In this document: piece after piece, positions 22,708-34,906 of the stretch
Layout: every line of letters begins with the position of its first letter
Position numbering within the stretch: position 1 is the first letter of the stretch
From: Helianthus annuus
Taxonomy: Eukaryota > Streptophyta > Magnoliopsida > Asterales > Asteraceae
DNA: 64,000 nt
Assembly: GCF_002127325.2 (NCBI RefSeq)
Contig: NC_035447.2
Span: 25,291,780 to 25,355,779 of the forward strand
Reading direction: 5' to 3'
Notes under the pieces: generated by a model
Database searches by the model: none
Told to the model about the DNA's origin: nothing
Seen by the model: the letters and a program-made list of their open reading frames with translations, nothing else
Position numbers and translations under genes: made by a program

Positions 22708-25700
22708 TGTGGCACCCGAGGAAAATCCACAGTCATCTTGAGTTGCCTACCGTGATATCACTTCGCTCCTCGGAGAATGCTTATCAAATTTCGGGACGAA
22801 ATTTCTTTCAAGTTGGGGATGATGTGACAACCCGTATTTTCAAGTCTTTTAGTTTCATATCACTTTATTCCTTGTTGTAACGAGGAGCTAAACTTGCTAC
22901 ACCTTATTGAGAATACCTACTCGCTATATTCAAATATTATAAACTGCATGAAATACTAGTACATATAGTACCATTTAATCATACTTAACTTCCCATCTCT
23001 CATCTCGCACACTCTTGTGCGAGTATGTCTTGTGTTTTAAAGCCGGTCGGCCCAACCTACGCCGCACCCTCCTATGCTTCGATCCAGCTGCATTAGAGCC
23101 CAGCCCACTAATTCTCTATGTATGTGTAACACAGGGGTATACGCATCCTCTTCTCAAATTCTTGGTAACCCTAATCTCCTGTCTAACACACAAGCGACGA
23201 CAGTTTCTTTGGCGAGCTCTCCTTCTCGAAAACATCACCTTCATCACTCCAGCATACCCTCCTCGACCCCTTGGTTAGTATAATCGTACTTGTTGTAATT
23301 CTCTGATTGATTGTTCTGGCTATGTGCGAACCTGCGTGATTTGTGATTGGTGATTATGGTCACGTAAGTTCTTATGGTTTAGAGTAATTAGAAACCGTGT
23401 TTGAATTGTATGAAATACGATCAATAACTGAATGTGAATAAATAAATTCCATCTATGACTGAATGGTTAGTTAATACAAAAGATTTGCATGATAATGGAT
23501 CAGTGATTTAGAACCGTATACGTGTATGATTGTACGATGTTTAGTGGTAGACGATTCTTTGCGATGATTGGATGGTTAGATCTATTGGCATTGTTGTTCG
23601 TAATTAATGTCAACATTGAGGAACTAGGTTGCATGATCAAGAAATAATTATGTATGGATTGGTCTAATTAAATAATGGGAATAATCTCTTATTGTTTAAA
23701 AGGTAACTAGGGTTTTCGTAGACTTTGGTTGGTAACTGACTGATAGTGTATGGTGGGGGTAATAATGGAACCGCATAAGGGTGGGTGGCACCCAGCACAC
23801 ACCTCGTACACCATTGTGATGCATAATGTGTAATTGTAAACAATCTGGTCACACACTAGTCTAGCGTACACACCTGTATTAGCATGTTGCATAGTCGGTA
23901 ATGCATGGTCGCACATGTATAACGTAGTCGCACACCACCCCGTCGCACAACCACAGATCGTACACCTCTACGAAGGTCACACACACAAGTAACAGGCCAT
24001 TAAACCGATTCAGTCGCACATTTAAAGGCTGCACAAATCTTAGATGAACATAGATCCAGTTGGGCCAAACACCGGCGATCAATCGCACATGGGTATGGCG
24101 GGCCGAAGACTGTTGGGCCACATAACAGGGAGTCGCACACTCAGGGGAAAGCCGCACACTTGTTATGGGCCGTTCTCTGGTGGGCTGCACACACGTTCTT
24201 TTGGGCTGCACCTTAGTGTTGGGCCGTAAACGGAACCGAAATCGCTCACTATTTAGAGAGTCGCACAATCATTTGGACTACTTAACAAATGGACTCGCAC
24301 ACATATGTATAAAGTATGGTTGGGCCGAATTGTGTAGGAGAACCAGTTACGTGGTCGCACACTTGAATGCTTGATACCTTGAATTAGTTAAGTTGCTACA
24401 TGATTGTGAACCTGCATGCTTATTTGTGTGAGCCGAATTACTTGATAGATGTTATAAGGATGACTTACCTCATATGCTAACTGTTGAAAGGAAATGTGAT
24501 GTGTGATATAGACTGTTGGACTTCATGATCAACTATGATCCCAGTCTTGACACACTAGTCTAGCCGCTAGCGTACACACCTGTATTGGCATGTTGCACAG
24601 TCGGTAATGCATGATCGCACACGTATAACGTAGTCGCACACCACCCCATCGCACAACAACAGATCGCACACCTCTACCGAGGTCACACACGCGTGTAGCA
24701 GACCATTAAACCGATTCAGTCGCACATTTAAATGCTACACAAATCTTAGATGAACATAAATCCAGTTGGGCTAAACACCGGCGATCAATCGCACATGGGT
24801 ATGGCGGGCCGAAGACTGTTGGGCCACATAACCGGGAGTCGCACACTCGGGGGAAAGCCGCACACTTGTTATGGGTCGTTCTCTGGTGGGTTGCACACAC
24901 GTTCTTTTAGGCCGCACCTTAGTGTTGGGCCGTAAATGGAACCGGAATCGCACACTATTTAGAAAGTCGCACAATCGTTTGGACTACTTAAAAATGGACT
25001 CGCAAACATATGTATAAAGTATGATTGGGCCGAACTATGTAGGAGGACCAGTTACGTGGTCGCACACTTGAATGATTGATACCTTGAATTAGTTAAGTTG
25101 CTACATGATTGTGAACCTGCATGCTTATTTGTGTGAGCCGAATTACTTGATAGATGTTATAAGGATGACTTACCTCATATGTTAACTGTTGAAAGGAAAT
25201 GTGATGTGTGATATAGACTGTTGGACTTCATGATCAACTATTACAACTTGCATGATAATATATGTGTACACTAGTTGAGTAGTCTGTATAAGGAATACGT
25301 GATCTATGTGTTTATGAAACCGATATAATTGATAATCACGATAGGGTCTGTTTGACTAACGGGAACGGGTAACATTATATACCTAGCAAACTAAGGTGAG
25401 TTCACTGCTCTTTTTCCAAGCATGCGTCCCGGGGAGGGACATCTGGTAAACGTTCTAGGGAGGAATGTCGGGTTATTGGGATGTTGGTTAATACACTCAT
25501 ATCTATCACTTAAGTCCCTTCTACCGATTGTTGTCGGGGAGGCAACGTGGTATTAGTTAATAACGCTATTTAGGTTTGGCAACCTCACACCACACCGGGG
25601 AGGTCGGGAGTGAACTAATGATCCCAGTCTTGACCATTGCTTTGATAGAGGCATTGGGGTTTGGGCAAATAATCTAGAGCCATCTGCGGTAATCGAGTTA

Positions 25701-26110
25701 TTAACGACATCAAATCATTGAAATATACTCATATCTGGTAACTAAACGTGTTAACAAAACTTTGAACTCCCAAGCGTCGTCTGACACACTTGTCTGCATG
25801 CTTGCAGGTCTATAGGTTTATATCATTGGGACTTGCTGTCTGGGATGCTGGAGTGGTCATAGGTCGAGGTTCATGGAATCGCAAGACGGGTCTAATGGTT
25901 TTCGTACATCTGGTTTATGAAACACTAAACAAATGATTTATGCTTCCGCTATGTATGTTGAAATACAATTAACGTTTTGTAATACTTTATGTTAATGAAT
26001 GAAAGTTTTTATTTAAAATCTTGTTATGAGTTCACTATGATTGGTGGCTAGATCCTGGTACGTCACACGTCCCGCGGGGTGTCCGCACGTGGTATTTTGG
26101 GGGTGTGACA
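22708..26110 (+). repeat. Element A right (3') LTR with internal duplication
   Basis: 3403 bases, about 680 longer than the left LTR because a segment equivalent to about 5015-5710 of the left LTR is present twice (about 23850-24535 and 24549-25240). The second copy is closer to the left LTR than the first is. Confidence 0.85.
23850..25240. repeat. Tandem duplication inside element A right LTR
   Basis: Two copies of the TCGCACA-motif block. The junction near 24535-24550 reads GATCCCAGTCTTGA, a sequence that normally lies about 1 kb downstream (25621), so the join is not a simple head-to-tail duplication. Confidence 0.8.
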
Positions 26111-26153
26111 ATCATCATCATCATCATCATACTCAGCAAAAACCAATAGCAAA

Positions 26154-26603
26154 TGTTGGCCCCAATGTATGAACTTGATACGAAAATAAAGATGAAATAA
26201 TTAATAGAATAAAACAACAAGAGTTTCAATTGAACCTGATTGAATGTGATTGTACAGAATGATTGAGAATTGTATTTACAATTGAAAATCCTAACCCTAT
26301 TTATACATATCAAAGAGGTACGATCCAATAGACGTCTCCTTTGACGAAGAGTCGTGTCCTTTGATCTTGTGGCTGTGATTGAAGATGAAGAGTTGCGTCC
26401 TTTGTCCCTGTGCTTGCTGTCGTCGATCAGAGAAGGGGTACCTCCCCTGGATGTATCGATCCAACATGTAAGTTATTAACTTTCGTTTTGTCGCATCTAG
26501 TCCCCGCACTTCTATCACTAATCTAATTCTAACATAAACTATCTTTATACTAATTACATAACGAACCCTTATACTATAGGATGTGAAGGAGATTATGATT
26601 TCA
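26154..26603 (-). repeat. Element E LTR (3' LTR in element orientation)
   Basis: 450 bases. A minus-strand TATAAATAGG box lies near 26297-26305. It differs from the partner at about 14 positions by eye. Confidence 0.92.
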
Positions 26604-26604
26604 T

Positions 26605-27698
26605 TCACCCCCCTAATCTCGAACTTCCTTGAGTTGCACCTTGATCTTTCTCTATGTCTTGCTTGCCATCATGTGCTTCTCCATTTTTATCACGAGCTTG
26701 TTGTAGTAGATCCTTGTCTTTGAGCATCGGCTTTCTGCCCGTTACTTGCTTGACATCTTGATCCAGTTCTTCAACTTGTTCTATTAGGAGAGTTGGTTCT
26801 TGGTCTTCTTGCACGATATTTACTTCTTCTTTTCTTTGGTTTGATTTAGGACAATCTGAGGCAAAGTGTCCATAATCATTGCAATTATAGCACCTTACCT
26901 TACTTATGTCAAACATGAATTTGTCTTGATTTCTTGGGTATCTCTTCCGTCTATCATAATCATGATTATTATCGTGTGACATGTCATCTTCTCTTTCTTC
27001 TTGTCTGAACCTGCCACGGCCTCGACCTCGTGACTGATTAAGTCTTCCTTGTCCACGGTTTCCAGAGTGTCTACCACGACCAAAATTGTTGTCGTGATGT
27101 GTGAACAAGAGTTTGTCTTGGCTATCTCCAAGGATTCCTTTCTTACACTAAATTCTTTCTTCGAAGGTTTTTAATCTTCCAATTGCTTCGTCAAGAGTCA
27201 TAGTGTCTAAATCTGAGTATTGTTCAATTGATGCAATAATTTGAATGGGTCTATCTCGCACGGAGTTTAAAAGTTTCCGCACTAGGGTTGCTTGATCAAA
27301 TGTTGATCCCAAGCCATTTGTAGCATCTCAAATTCTGATTTGAGAGTGTGTGGGCGTGCCTTCTGCACCCGGTCTACACCAACATATCTGACCTTCAAAG
27401 CTTAACAAATTTCTTTTGCGCTCTTATAACTTGCAACTTGTAATACTATATCCTCTGATAGTGATTGAAACAAGTATGCAATTGCGGCTTTGTCTTTCTT
27501 GACATCAAGTTGCATACCAGCACTTGGTTCTATCATTTCCCATAGCCCGTTTGCTTCAAGTATGGTTTTAATACGGATAGCCCATATGGTATAGTTTGTA
27601 GATGTCAAAATGGGGTATTGGAAAAGTGTCAAGGATCCTATATCCTTGTGTGGTACAGTTGCACTATTGTTTGTATCTAACGATGATTTTTCTAACAT
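26605..27698 (-). pseudogene. Element E gag, copia type, with stops and a shift
   Basis: The N-terminal part (27698 to 27402, ATG start) has FQYPILTSTNYTIWAIRIK and GLWEMIEP, the DUF4219-type start of copia gags; it stops with TAA after SAKEIC but continues in the same frame (RYVGVDRVQKARPHTLKSEF). A shift near 27300 and a TAG near 27145 precede the C-terminal part (to 26605), which has a basic RGRGR-rich stretch and a CCHC zinc knuckle CYNCNDYGHFASDC for RNA binding. It ends close to the LTR, leaving no space for pol. Confidence 0.85.
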
Positions 27699-27711
27699 CG
27701 TGACTTAGGTT

Positions 27712-28416
27712 TTCTTCTAAACCAACAATGATTCTAACGGGAATCACTAAACTAAATTACTAAAAATCTGTAGTAATTCTTTAAATTGAAATTCCAAAAT
27801 AATAACGTATAACCTGGAATTTTGCAAATTCTCCACTTGTAATTCTGATCTATAAGGCTTTTGACGTTGACTTGAAATCACCCTTCTTGAATATAATGAT
27901 TTTTCTCTTGCAGTCTTTGTTTTGTATTTGCTGAAACAAAACAGGTCTTCAACCTTTCTTTGTTTCTGATCAAATTTTGCTTCTAAAATTGTTTTTCTTT
28001 TCCTGGCTTTGTGACTTTCACGTCTGAATCAATTTACTCAGAATTGGTTTGAACTGGATCGATTTATGACTTTGGAAATCGATTCTCTCTTGATCTTCTT
28101 GACTGAATCGATATATATATATCCAAATCGATATTGCTGAAACAATTTGATGTTGATGATTTGGCTTCAAGATTTCTAGTTCTGAATTGATTAAGGTTTA
28201 AACGATTGGTACTGAATCGACTAAAATTGATTTGGTTTCTTTTGTTCGTTCCTTCCTCATGGCTTTCTGGTTCTGAATCGATGTTATACTGAATCGATTT
28301 GCTTCTCTTCTTCAATACTGATTTGATTTTGCTGAATCGAATTATTGCCTGAATCGATTTGATTTCTGATTCACGGGTTGAAGAACGAATTGAAAACGTA
28401 TCAGATTTGAACCCTA
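27712..28416 (-). other. Element E 5' leader, non-coding
   Basis: Between the primer site and gag. Rich in repeated GAATCGAT/AATCGATTT words (for example 28077, 28127, 28262, 28275, 28300, 28335, 28355), another element-specific CG-containing word cluster. No convincing frame. Confidence 0.6.
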
Positions 28417-28431
28417 GGCTCTGATACCAAT
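28417..28431 (-). promoter_or_regulatory. Element E primer-binding site
   Basis: Minus strand ATTGGTATCAGAGCC directly beside the LTR: initiator methionine tRNA type. Confidence 0.88.
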
Positions 28432-28880
28432 TGTTGGCCCCAATCTATGAACTCGATACGAAAATAAAGATGAAACAAGTAATAGAATAAAACAACAAGA
28501 GTTTCAATTGTACCTGATTGAATGTGATTGTACAGAATGATTGAGAATTGTATTTAGAATTGAAAATCCTAACCCTATTTATACATATCAAAGAGGTACG
28601 ATCCAATAGACGTGTCCCTTGACGAAGAGTCGTGTCCTTTGATCTTGTGGCTGTGATTGAAGATGAAGAGTTGCGTCCTTTGTCCCTGTGTTTGCTGTCG
28701 TCGATCAGAGAGGGGTACGTCCCCTGGATGTATCGATCCAACATGTAGGTTATTAACTTTCGTTTTGTCGCGTCTAGTTCCCGCACTTCTATCACTAATC
28801 TAATTCTAACATAAACTATCTTTATACTAATTACATAACGAACCCTTATACTATAGGATGTGAAGGAGATTATGATTTCA
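28432..28880 (-). repeat. Element E LTR (5' LTR in element orientation)
   Basis: 449 bases, partner of 26154-26603, with the same minus-strand TATAAATAGG promoter word near 28576. Confidence 0.92.
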
Positions 28881-28899
28881 GCAAAACAAAGGCATTATC

Positions 28900-29030
28900 A
28901 TCATACTCAGTAAATCCCACCAATAGCAAAACAAATGTAGAGTCTGAGGAGGGTAAGATTTAGACAGTCTTACCTCTACCCCGTAGGAATAGAGAGGGCT
29001 GCTTCCAGTGAGACCCTCGACTCGATATTA
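28900..29030. repeat. Flanking duplicate plus a dispersed repeat segment
   Basis: 28900-28941 duplicates the left flank of element E (CATCATACTCAG...CCAATAGCAAA at 26122-26153), so a roughly 45-base tandem duplication preceded the insertion. 28945-29025 (GAGGAGGGTAAGAT ... CTTACCTCTACCCCGTAGGA ... GAGACCCTCG) resembles a short repeat I have seen widely in plant genomes; its class is unknown to me. Confidence 0.45.
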
Positions 29031-30698
29031 GTTTTGCATCAAGCCTTGGACATAAGGCAGATAACACTCGGCAATCGGGACAAAGACTGACTAGTGCATG
29101 TACCTTTTTGTCTTTCAGCTATCGACGCTACCACATAATGCATGATTACGTTATTTTCACGAAATTAGTAAAATAACATTAAAATTAGTGCACTTTCACT
29201 TTTGTCCCCCATAACCCACACATATATACATTATATGCGCATACTGTAAGCGGGGCTCAATAAAAACCTCTATTGTTTGTACATTTGATCACTATATTTC
29301 TTACCAATAAAAACCTCTATGATTCTGTTAGAACTTTCTTAGCCAAGCCCATTTTTACCAATCATTCACTTATTCAGTCATGTTTGTTTGTTTACATTTG
29401 TATGCTGCTCTTTTAAACCCAAAAAAAAAAAAAAAAAAAAAACCGAAAGAAAACAAACATTTATTTTCTTAGAAACGAAAGAAAACACACAATTATTTGT
29501 GTTCGATCATGATATAGTTTAACGAACACGAACATGTCTCTTTGGTTCTATTCGTTTACATGCCTATTTATGCGCTTATTGTAGTATAAACTCGATATAA
29601 ATATTTTAAAATAATAGAAAGTTGAAATTATCAAAAATGTAGCTAGAACTGATAGAACGTAGTTGAGTATTTGACATCAAGTCGGCATTTGATATTGGAT
29701 TTCCAGTAGTGAAAACCCAAAGGGGTAATTTTCAACCATATATACAAGATCTTAAATAATTATATGTGGTACTCGCAGAGAAACCAGCGAAATCGGCAAA
29801 TAACAAGTGACGGGTACCCGACTAAACATGGTTTACATTCAAGCATGAGACTGTGAGTAACAAAAACCGAGTCATATCCATAGCTCTATCATTTATAAGT
29901 GAGAGTAACTTTTAAGTTTATTAAACGTATTTTATTTTGATAGAAATATATTCATGTTTAATTAATATATTAGAAAATCACAAAACTAGCTAGTTGAGGT
30001 ATGATATACTCCTACAACCATATTAGAAAAAAATTATCAATATATCATCGGAAAGGCTTGATTAAATTTCCATTGTACCAGAAACACTTCTGACGTATCA
30101 CCTTTTCACCATGCATTATCAGTAAAGCGTATGTTTTCTAATGAGTTCAAAGAATACGCAAATAAGTGTTGCATTTGTCCCCAATTTTCACGTATATGAC
30201 TATTAGAATTTATAGACCAATTTCGTAACACTTCTCTAAACAATGCATAAGTCCCTATATATATGAATCAATATTAGTTTATAAATGATACGTAATGATG
30301 CTATCAACCTACCAATGACTAAGATCCATCGTCGTTTCTAGTTGGATGACTAATGACACACATATTCGTAAGTTTTCATGCCGGCCAATAGTTAAAAAAT
30401 GTAGGGTGTTGTGTCAAGTTTTTTTTCTCATTTAAAAAAGATTGAGATTTTTTTTAACCTTTCTAAAGAGTATAAAGTTGAGCCTCTGAGGTTTGCAGAC
30501 ATCTTAATGCCCTTACCGATACATTAAACGTAGATCGAGATTAGACCGAGAATGATTGTTAAAGGTATGCTTAAACCGATTAACAACTCATTCAACAAAC
30601 ATTCAACATAAGTTGTATATTTTTAAATATTTGATGTTGTCAATGATGTTCATGTATCTCTCTTTCTGGAGTTCAAAAACATGCCGTAAATAAGATTT
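29031..30698. other. Intergenic, no gene seen
   Basis: AT-rich with stops in all frames. It contains a 22-base A-run (29421-29442) and CGAACACGAACATG-type debris near 29520 similar to that near 3720. I see no coding or RNA gene. Confidence 0.6.
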
Positions 30699-30985
30699 TA
30701 TTTTTGAACGGTGACTTTCTTTTTGAGTGACCCAATGTCACACCGTCTAAACGACGGCCCTAGCCAAGATCTGCCCAGACTACGTTGTCTTAACAGGGTC
30801 CGTGCTGGGTTAGTCAGACTTGGTTACGGTGTTCCCCGGAAACCGTACTGCCTCCACACAAGTTGCCTCGCTGAAGTAACAGCCGGATGAAAACCGGGGT
30901 GCGGCTCAGGATCGAACCCCCCTCGGTGGGTTTGTCACCATCATTGCCCAACCACTGGGCATAAGCCCAGGGTTATATCCATCCT
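30699..30985 (-). mobile_element. tRNA-derived SINE
   Basis: On the minus strand a TGCCCAGTGGTTGG A-box-like word (about 30960) and a perfect GGTTCGATCC B box (about 30915) sit near the 5' end, and the 3' end runs into CCGTTCAAAAATAAAA. These are the RNA polymerase III promoter and A-rich tail of a tRNA-derived SINE. I could not find a convincing target duplication. Confidence 0.65.
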
Positions 30986-30989
30986 AATA

Positions 30990-31144
30990 TGACACAACTG
31001 TGAATTGAACTTGAGTCTCCATTGGAAAACCGAAGTCACCTACCACTAGGCCACAATATGACACAAGTGAGAATTGAACTTGAGTCTCCATTGGAAAACC
31101 CAAGTCTCCTACCACTAGGCCACAGTATGATACAAGTGGGAATT
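30990..31144 (-). repeat. Tandem 69-base tRNA-like head units
   Basis: Units 30990-31058 and 31059-31127 plus the start of a third (31128-31144), which is cut by element F and resumes at 45182. On the minus strand each reads GGCCTAGTGGTAGG (A-box like) and AAGTTCAATTC (B-box like). They lie just upstream of the SINE in its own orientation. Confidence 0.75.
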
Positions 31145-31676
31145 TGTAAAAATGGTATAATATCAACACAGTTCAGGAAACAACATCGGAAATAGCGACA
31201 AAAAACGGTGACGAAAATCTTACTGATTAACCAACCCCAAAACCCCAAATCCGAACCCTAGATCTTACGATAGTAAGATCTTTAAGACAATACAAATACA
31301 TGGATCAACAGATGACAATCAGTTGATCACAAGAAGATATACAGACTAATGATCACTACAGATGATCAACAAGACTAATACAAAAAGATGAACAAACCCT
31401 AATTTGATAATGAGAGAGACAAAGAAGAAACAGACTGCAATCATTGATGTGTAACTCTTGATCCTTCTCTTTTATATTTCCAGCCAACAAAATTACACTT
31501 TAAACCCCACACAAAAGGCAGATGTAATCGAAACCCCTGAAATGTTGCAACTCCAGTCCCTTCAGTTGCAGCCCTTATCCAATGTGCCACCTGCACTTAT
31601 TTCACTATACACAAATAGAAAAACATAAGTTTAAGCCACAAGAATTAAGAACTTAACATATCTAGCCCTTTTAACA
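31145..31676 (-). repeat. Element F LTR (3' LTR in element orientation)
   Basis: 532 bases; a minus-strand TATAAAAG box near 31470-31480 marks the likely promoter. The polypurine tract (minus AAGGGGGCA) follows at 31677-31685. Confidence 0.9.
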
Positions 31677-31834
31677 TGCCCCCTTAATGCATGTGGTAAA
31701 CATGTCGACCATACCCAATCTTTCACAAAGAACATTGTGTTGTACAACACTCAGTCCTTTTGTAAAGATATGAGCAACCTGATCATCAGTGTGAACTTTC
31801 TCAGGTTCAACAATACCAGTTGCAACTTTTTCTC

Positions 31835-33132
31835 TCATAAAATAGCAGTTTTGCTATCACAATACATTTTAACAGGTAAAACAGGTTTTAACTTAAGTTC
31901 CTGAAGAACATTCAAAATCCACATAACTTCACAAGTAGCTGAGCACATGGCTCGATACTCAGCCTCTCCTGTGGACCTTGAATCTTGATATAACACTTTG
32001 TTTCTTACTTTTCCAAGAAACAAATGTATCTCCCAAAAAAATTCCAAACCCAATGACATATTTTCTTGTCACAATACATTTAGCCCAGTCTGAGTCAACA
32101 AACCCAGAAACATTCATGTCATTTGTTCTTTTAAACACTATACCTTTAACAGGCGACTGTTTTAGATACCTTAACAGCCGCAATGCAATGTTTAAATGTG
32201 ACTGACACGGACTATGCATGAACTGACTCAAAAACTGAACTGCATAACTGATCTGGTCTAGTCAAGGACAAATAAATTAGTTTACCTATTAACTTTTGAA
32301 AATCGTTAACATTTGACAACGATTGACTCTCTTTAACCACTTTATTAGTGACTAAAAAACTTTGTTCAATAGGCGTAGCAACAGGTTTACAACTTAAATA
32401 ACCAAACTCATTTAAGAGTTCAAGACAATATTTCCTTTGTGACAAGCACACATAATTATCAGCATATAATACCTCTATTCCCAAGAAATATTTAAGCAAA
32501 CCTAAATCTTTGATTTTAAACATATCACTCAAGTTCTTTTTTATCTTTTCAATTTCAATTTTATTGTTTCCAGTTAGCACAATATCATCAACATATACTA
32601 ACAGCACAATAAGCACATCTTTAACACACAAGACAAACATAGAATAATCATAAACACTTTGAACAAAACCCATATCAATTAGCACATTAGTAAGTCTTTC
32701 ATTCCACTTACGCGGAGCCTGCTTTAGGCCATATAACGACTTGACCAATTTACACACTTTTGAACTATTCTTTTCATAATAACCTTGAGGCAAAGTCATA
32801 TAAACATCTTCGGAAAATGACCCATATAAAAAAGCATTATTAGTGTCTAACTGATACAGCGGCCAATTATTATTAACAGCCAATTTAATTATTATCCTAA
32901 CAGTTACCATTTTAACAACCGGAGAGAATGTCTCTCCAAAGTCTATACCTTCCCGTTGGTTAAAGCCTTTAGCAACTAATCTAGCTTTATACCGTTCTAC
33001 TTCACCATTCGCTTTATATTTAATTTTGTACACCCATTTATACCCTATGAGTTTTCTTCCCTTTGGAAGATCAGTTAAAACCCATGTAGTGTTTCTATGT
33101 AAGGCTTCCATTTCATCATTCATTGCCTCCAT
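31835..33132 (-). pseudogene. Element F reverse transcriptase and RNase H
   Basis: 33132 to 32212 is an open copia reverse transcriptase: WVYKIKYKANGEVERYKARLVAKGF, QLDTNNAFLYG, LYGLKQAPRKW, and catalytic YVDD in LVYVDDIVLTG. A frame change near 32225 leads to the RNase H region (32231-31835) with LRYLKQS, GFVDSDWA, SWKSKKQ, EAEYRAM, and YCDSKTAI in two frames. The second residue block of the LDTNNAF motif is normal for copia (usually LDVxNAF). The RNase H breaks make it non-functional. Confidence 0.9.
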
Positions 33133-34480
33133 CCATTTATTATTTTAACAGCTTCATTATATGTAACAGGTTCGACAGTTTTATTCAAAGAAGAAACTAA
33201 ACACAAATTTTCACATGACAAATGAGAATAGTTAACAACTTTCTCCAACCAATACTTAACTTTTCCCTCTATAACAAACTGGTCAAATCACTTAGGCAAA
33301 CTGCTAATCCTAGATGATTTCCTAAGTTGTGAAGTAGTTCCCTTAGACAGGATGGTCTCATCATGTGAGAGACCTGTGTCCTCTGCCCTGTCACTGTTCT
33401 CCTTACTACTACTCTATAAACCCGTCTCAGTAGGCTGACTACTAACATCCTGACTAGGTAAGGCAGATGTGAGAAAACCAGATGACTGCTGACCATCACA
33501 AGGTCTCTCAGGAGAACCTAATTCCCTCTCTTCATCATCAGGACTTTCAACAACATTATTATCAGAACTAGAAGGTGTTGGTGCATCATACAGATCAAAA
33601 AAGTTTAAGTGGTTTAAACTACTATCAGTTAAAACTTCTTGATTACTCCAAACATTTGATTTAAAAGGATACACTGTTTCATAAAATTTTACATCTCTAG
33701 AAAAAAAATTCTTTTTTATTATCTAAATTCCACATCTGGTATCCCTTTTTAACATTGGAGTAACCAATTAATACACACTTATCAGATTTAAAAGAAAGTT
33801 TATCAGTTTCATCTAAAACTGTACTAAAACACAAGCACCCATAGTTCCTCAAATGACTAAGAGAAGGTTTAAAACCATGAACTAGCTCATAAGGTGACTT
33901 TCCTAACAACACAGAAGAGGGAATCCTGTTGATTAAATACACAACAGTTAGCACACAATCGGACCAAAATCTTAATGGTAAACCACTCTGAAATAACAAG
34001 GCTTTAGCTACATTTAATAGATGTCGATGTTTCCTTTCCACCACACCATTCTGCTGTGGTGTATAGGCACACGAGGTCTGATGTATAATTCCCTTACTTT
34101 TACAAAAAAACATTCATTTGATTGTTAACAAATTCAGTTCCATTGTCACTTCTAAAAATTTTAATTTTTTCTGAAACTGAGTATGTAACAATTCATAAAA
34201 AGACACTAAGTTATCAAAAACTTCAAATTTCCCTTTTAACAGATAACACTAAACCGTTCTAGTAAAATCATCTAAAACAGTTAAAAAATATTTGAAACCT
34301 TCCTTACTAGTGACTTTATACAGGCCCCAAACATCTAAATGAATTAAATCACCTAATGCTTTAGTCTTATGTTCACTTAACGAAAAAAGGGACTCTAGTT
34401 TGTTTTGACCTGTGACATATTTCACAAGGATGGTTATCAACAGACCCAATCTCAAGACTATCTCTTAACATAGCCATAAC
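33133..34480 (-). pseudogene. Element F integrase and linker
   Basis: Integrase core in pieces: LIHLDVWGLYK and FLTVLDDFTR (34455-34249), then after a shift [39 protein letters not shown] and [10 protein letters not shown] (34113-33697). 33674-33269 is the low-complexity linker before reverse transcriptase and carries another break. At least two frameshifts. Confidence 0.85.
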
Positions 34481-34906
34481 TTTGTCAGAAGGATGACCCA
34501 GTCTACTATGCCATAAATTGGCTTTACTTATACTATTAAAACTAAAACCAATATTATTACCACAATTATTCACAAAATACAAACCATTGTCCTGACTACC
34601 AGTCACCAGGATTTTCCTTGACTTCAAATCCTGAAGAGAATAGGTACTCTCATCAAACATAACAGACACCTTACTATCTCTAGAAAGTTTAAAAACAGAA
34701 ACCAGATTCACATTGTAACTGGGAACATAAAACACATCATATAAAACAACTCCAGTTGCCAATTTTATATTACCAATCTTAGACACTTTAGCACTAGTTC
34801 CATTTGGGTGACACACCTTTAAATTAAACTCTGTTACATCAACACAGTTATACATATCTCTATCTATCATTACCATATGTTGATTTGCCCCAGAATCTAT
34901 AATCTA
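34373..34906 (-). pseudogene. Element F protease tail and GAG-pre-integrase domain
   Basis: A TAG at 34904-34906 stands where copia proteins usually have a tryptophan just before the protease signature IIDSGANQHM; TGG to TAG is a single change. Downstream the frame is open: LWHSRLGHPSDKVMAM and CEICHRSKQTRVPF form the HHCC zinc-binding region of integrase. Confidence 0.88.

Larger units (their letters stand above)
3856..26110 (+). mobile_element. Element A: Ty3/gypsy chromovirus, complete boundaries, interrupted by element B
   Basis: LTR retrotransposon of 22.3 kb including its nested insertions. Both LTRs begin TGTGGCACC and end GTGTGACA; flanks are ATCAT at 3851-3855 and 26111-26115. Order on the plus strand is LTR, degenerate initiator-Met primer site, gag remnant, protease, reverse transcriptase, RNase H, integrase, chromodomain, polypurine tract, LTR, which is the Ty3/gypsy order. 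The C-terminal chromodomain and the AAATTTCGGGACGAAATTT motif before the polypurine tract suggest a Tekay/Del-type chromovirus. All coding parts carry many stops and shifts, so it is dead. The LTRs differ by roughly 3% by eye. The target duplication lies in a TCA repeat, so it is weaker evidence than usual. Confidence 0.9.
26154..28880 (-). mobile_element. Element E: gag-only LTR element (TR-GAG type), copia-like
   Basis: 2727 bases. LTRs begin TGTTGGCCCC and end GATTTCA on the plus strand; target duplication GCAAA at 26149-26153 and 28881-28885. Primer site (minus strand ATTGGTATCAGAG) at 28417-28431 and polypurine tract (minus GGGGGGTGAA) at 26604-26613 set the minus orientation. It encodes only a decayed copia-type gag. 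There is no protease, integrase, reverse transcriptase or RNase H and no room for them, so mobility would need proteins from another element. Confidence 0.92.

Noticed and set aside
30990..31127. Two true tRNA genes
   Set aside because: A- and B-box-like words are present but no cloverleaf with proper acceptor and anticodon stems can be drawn; better read as SINE heads.
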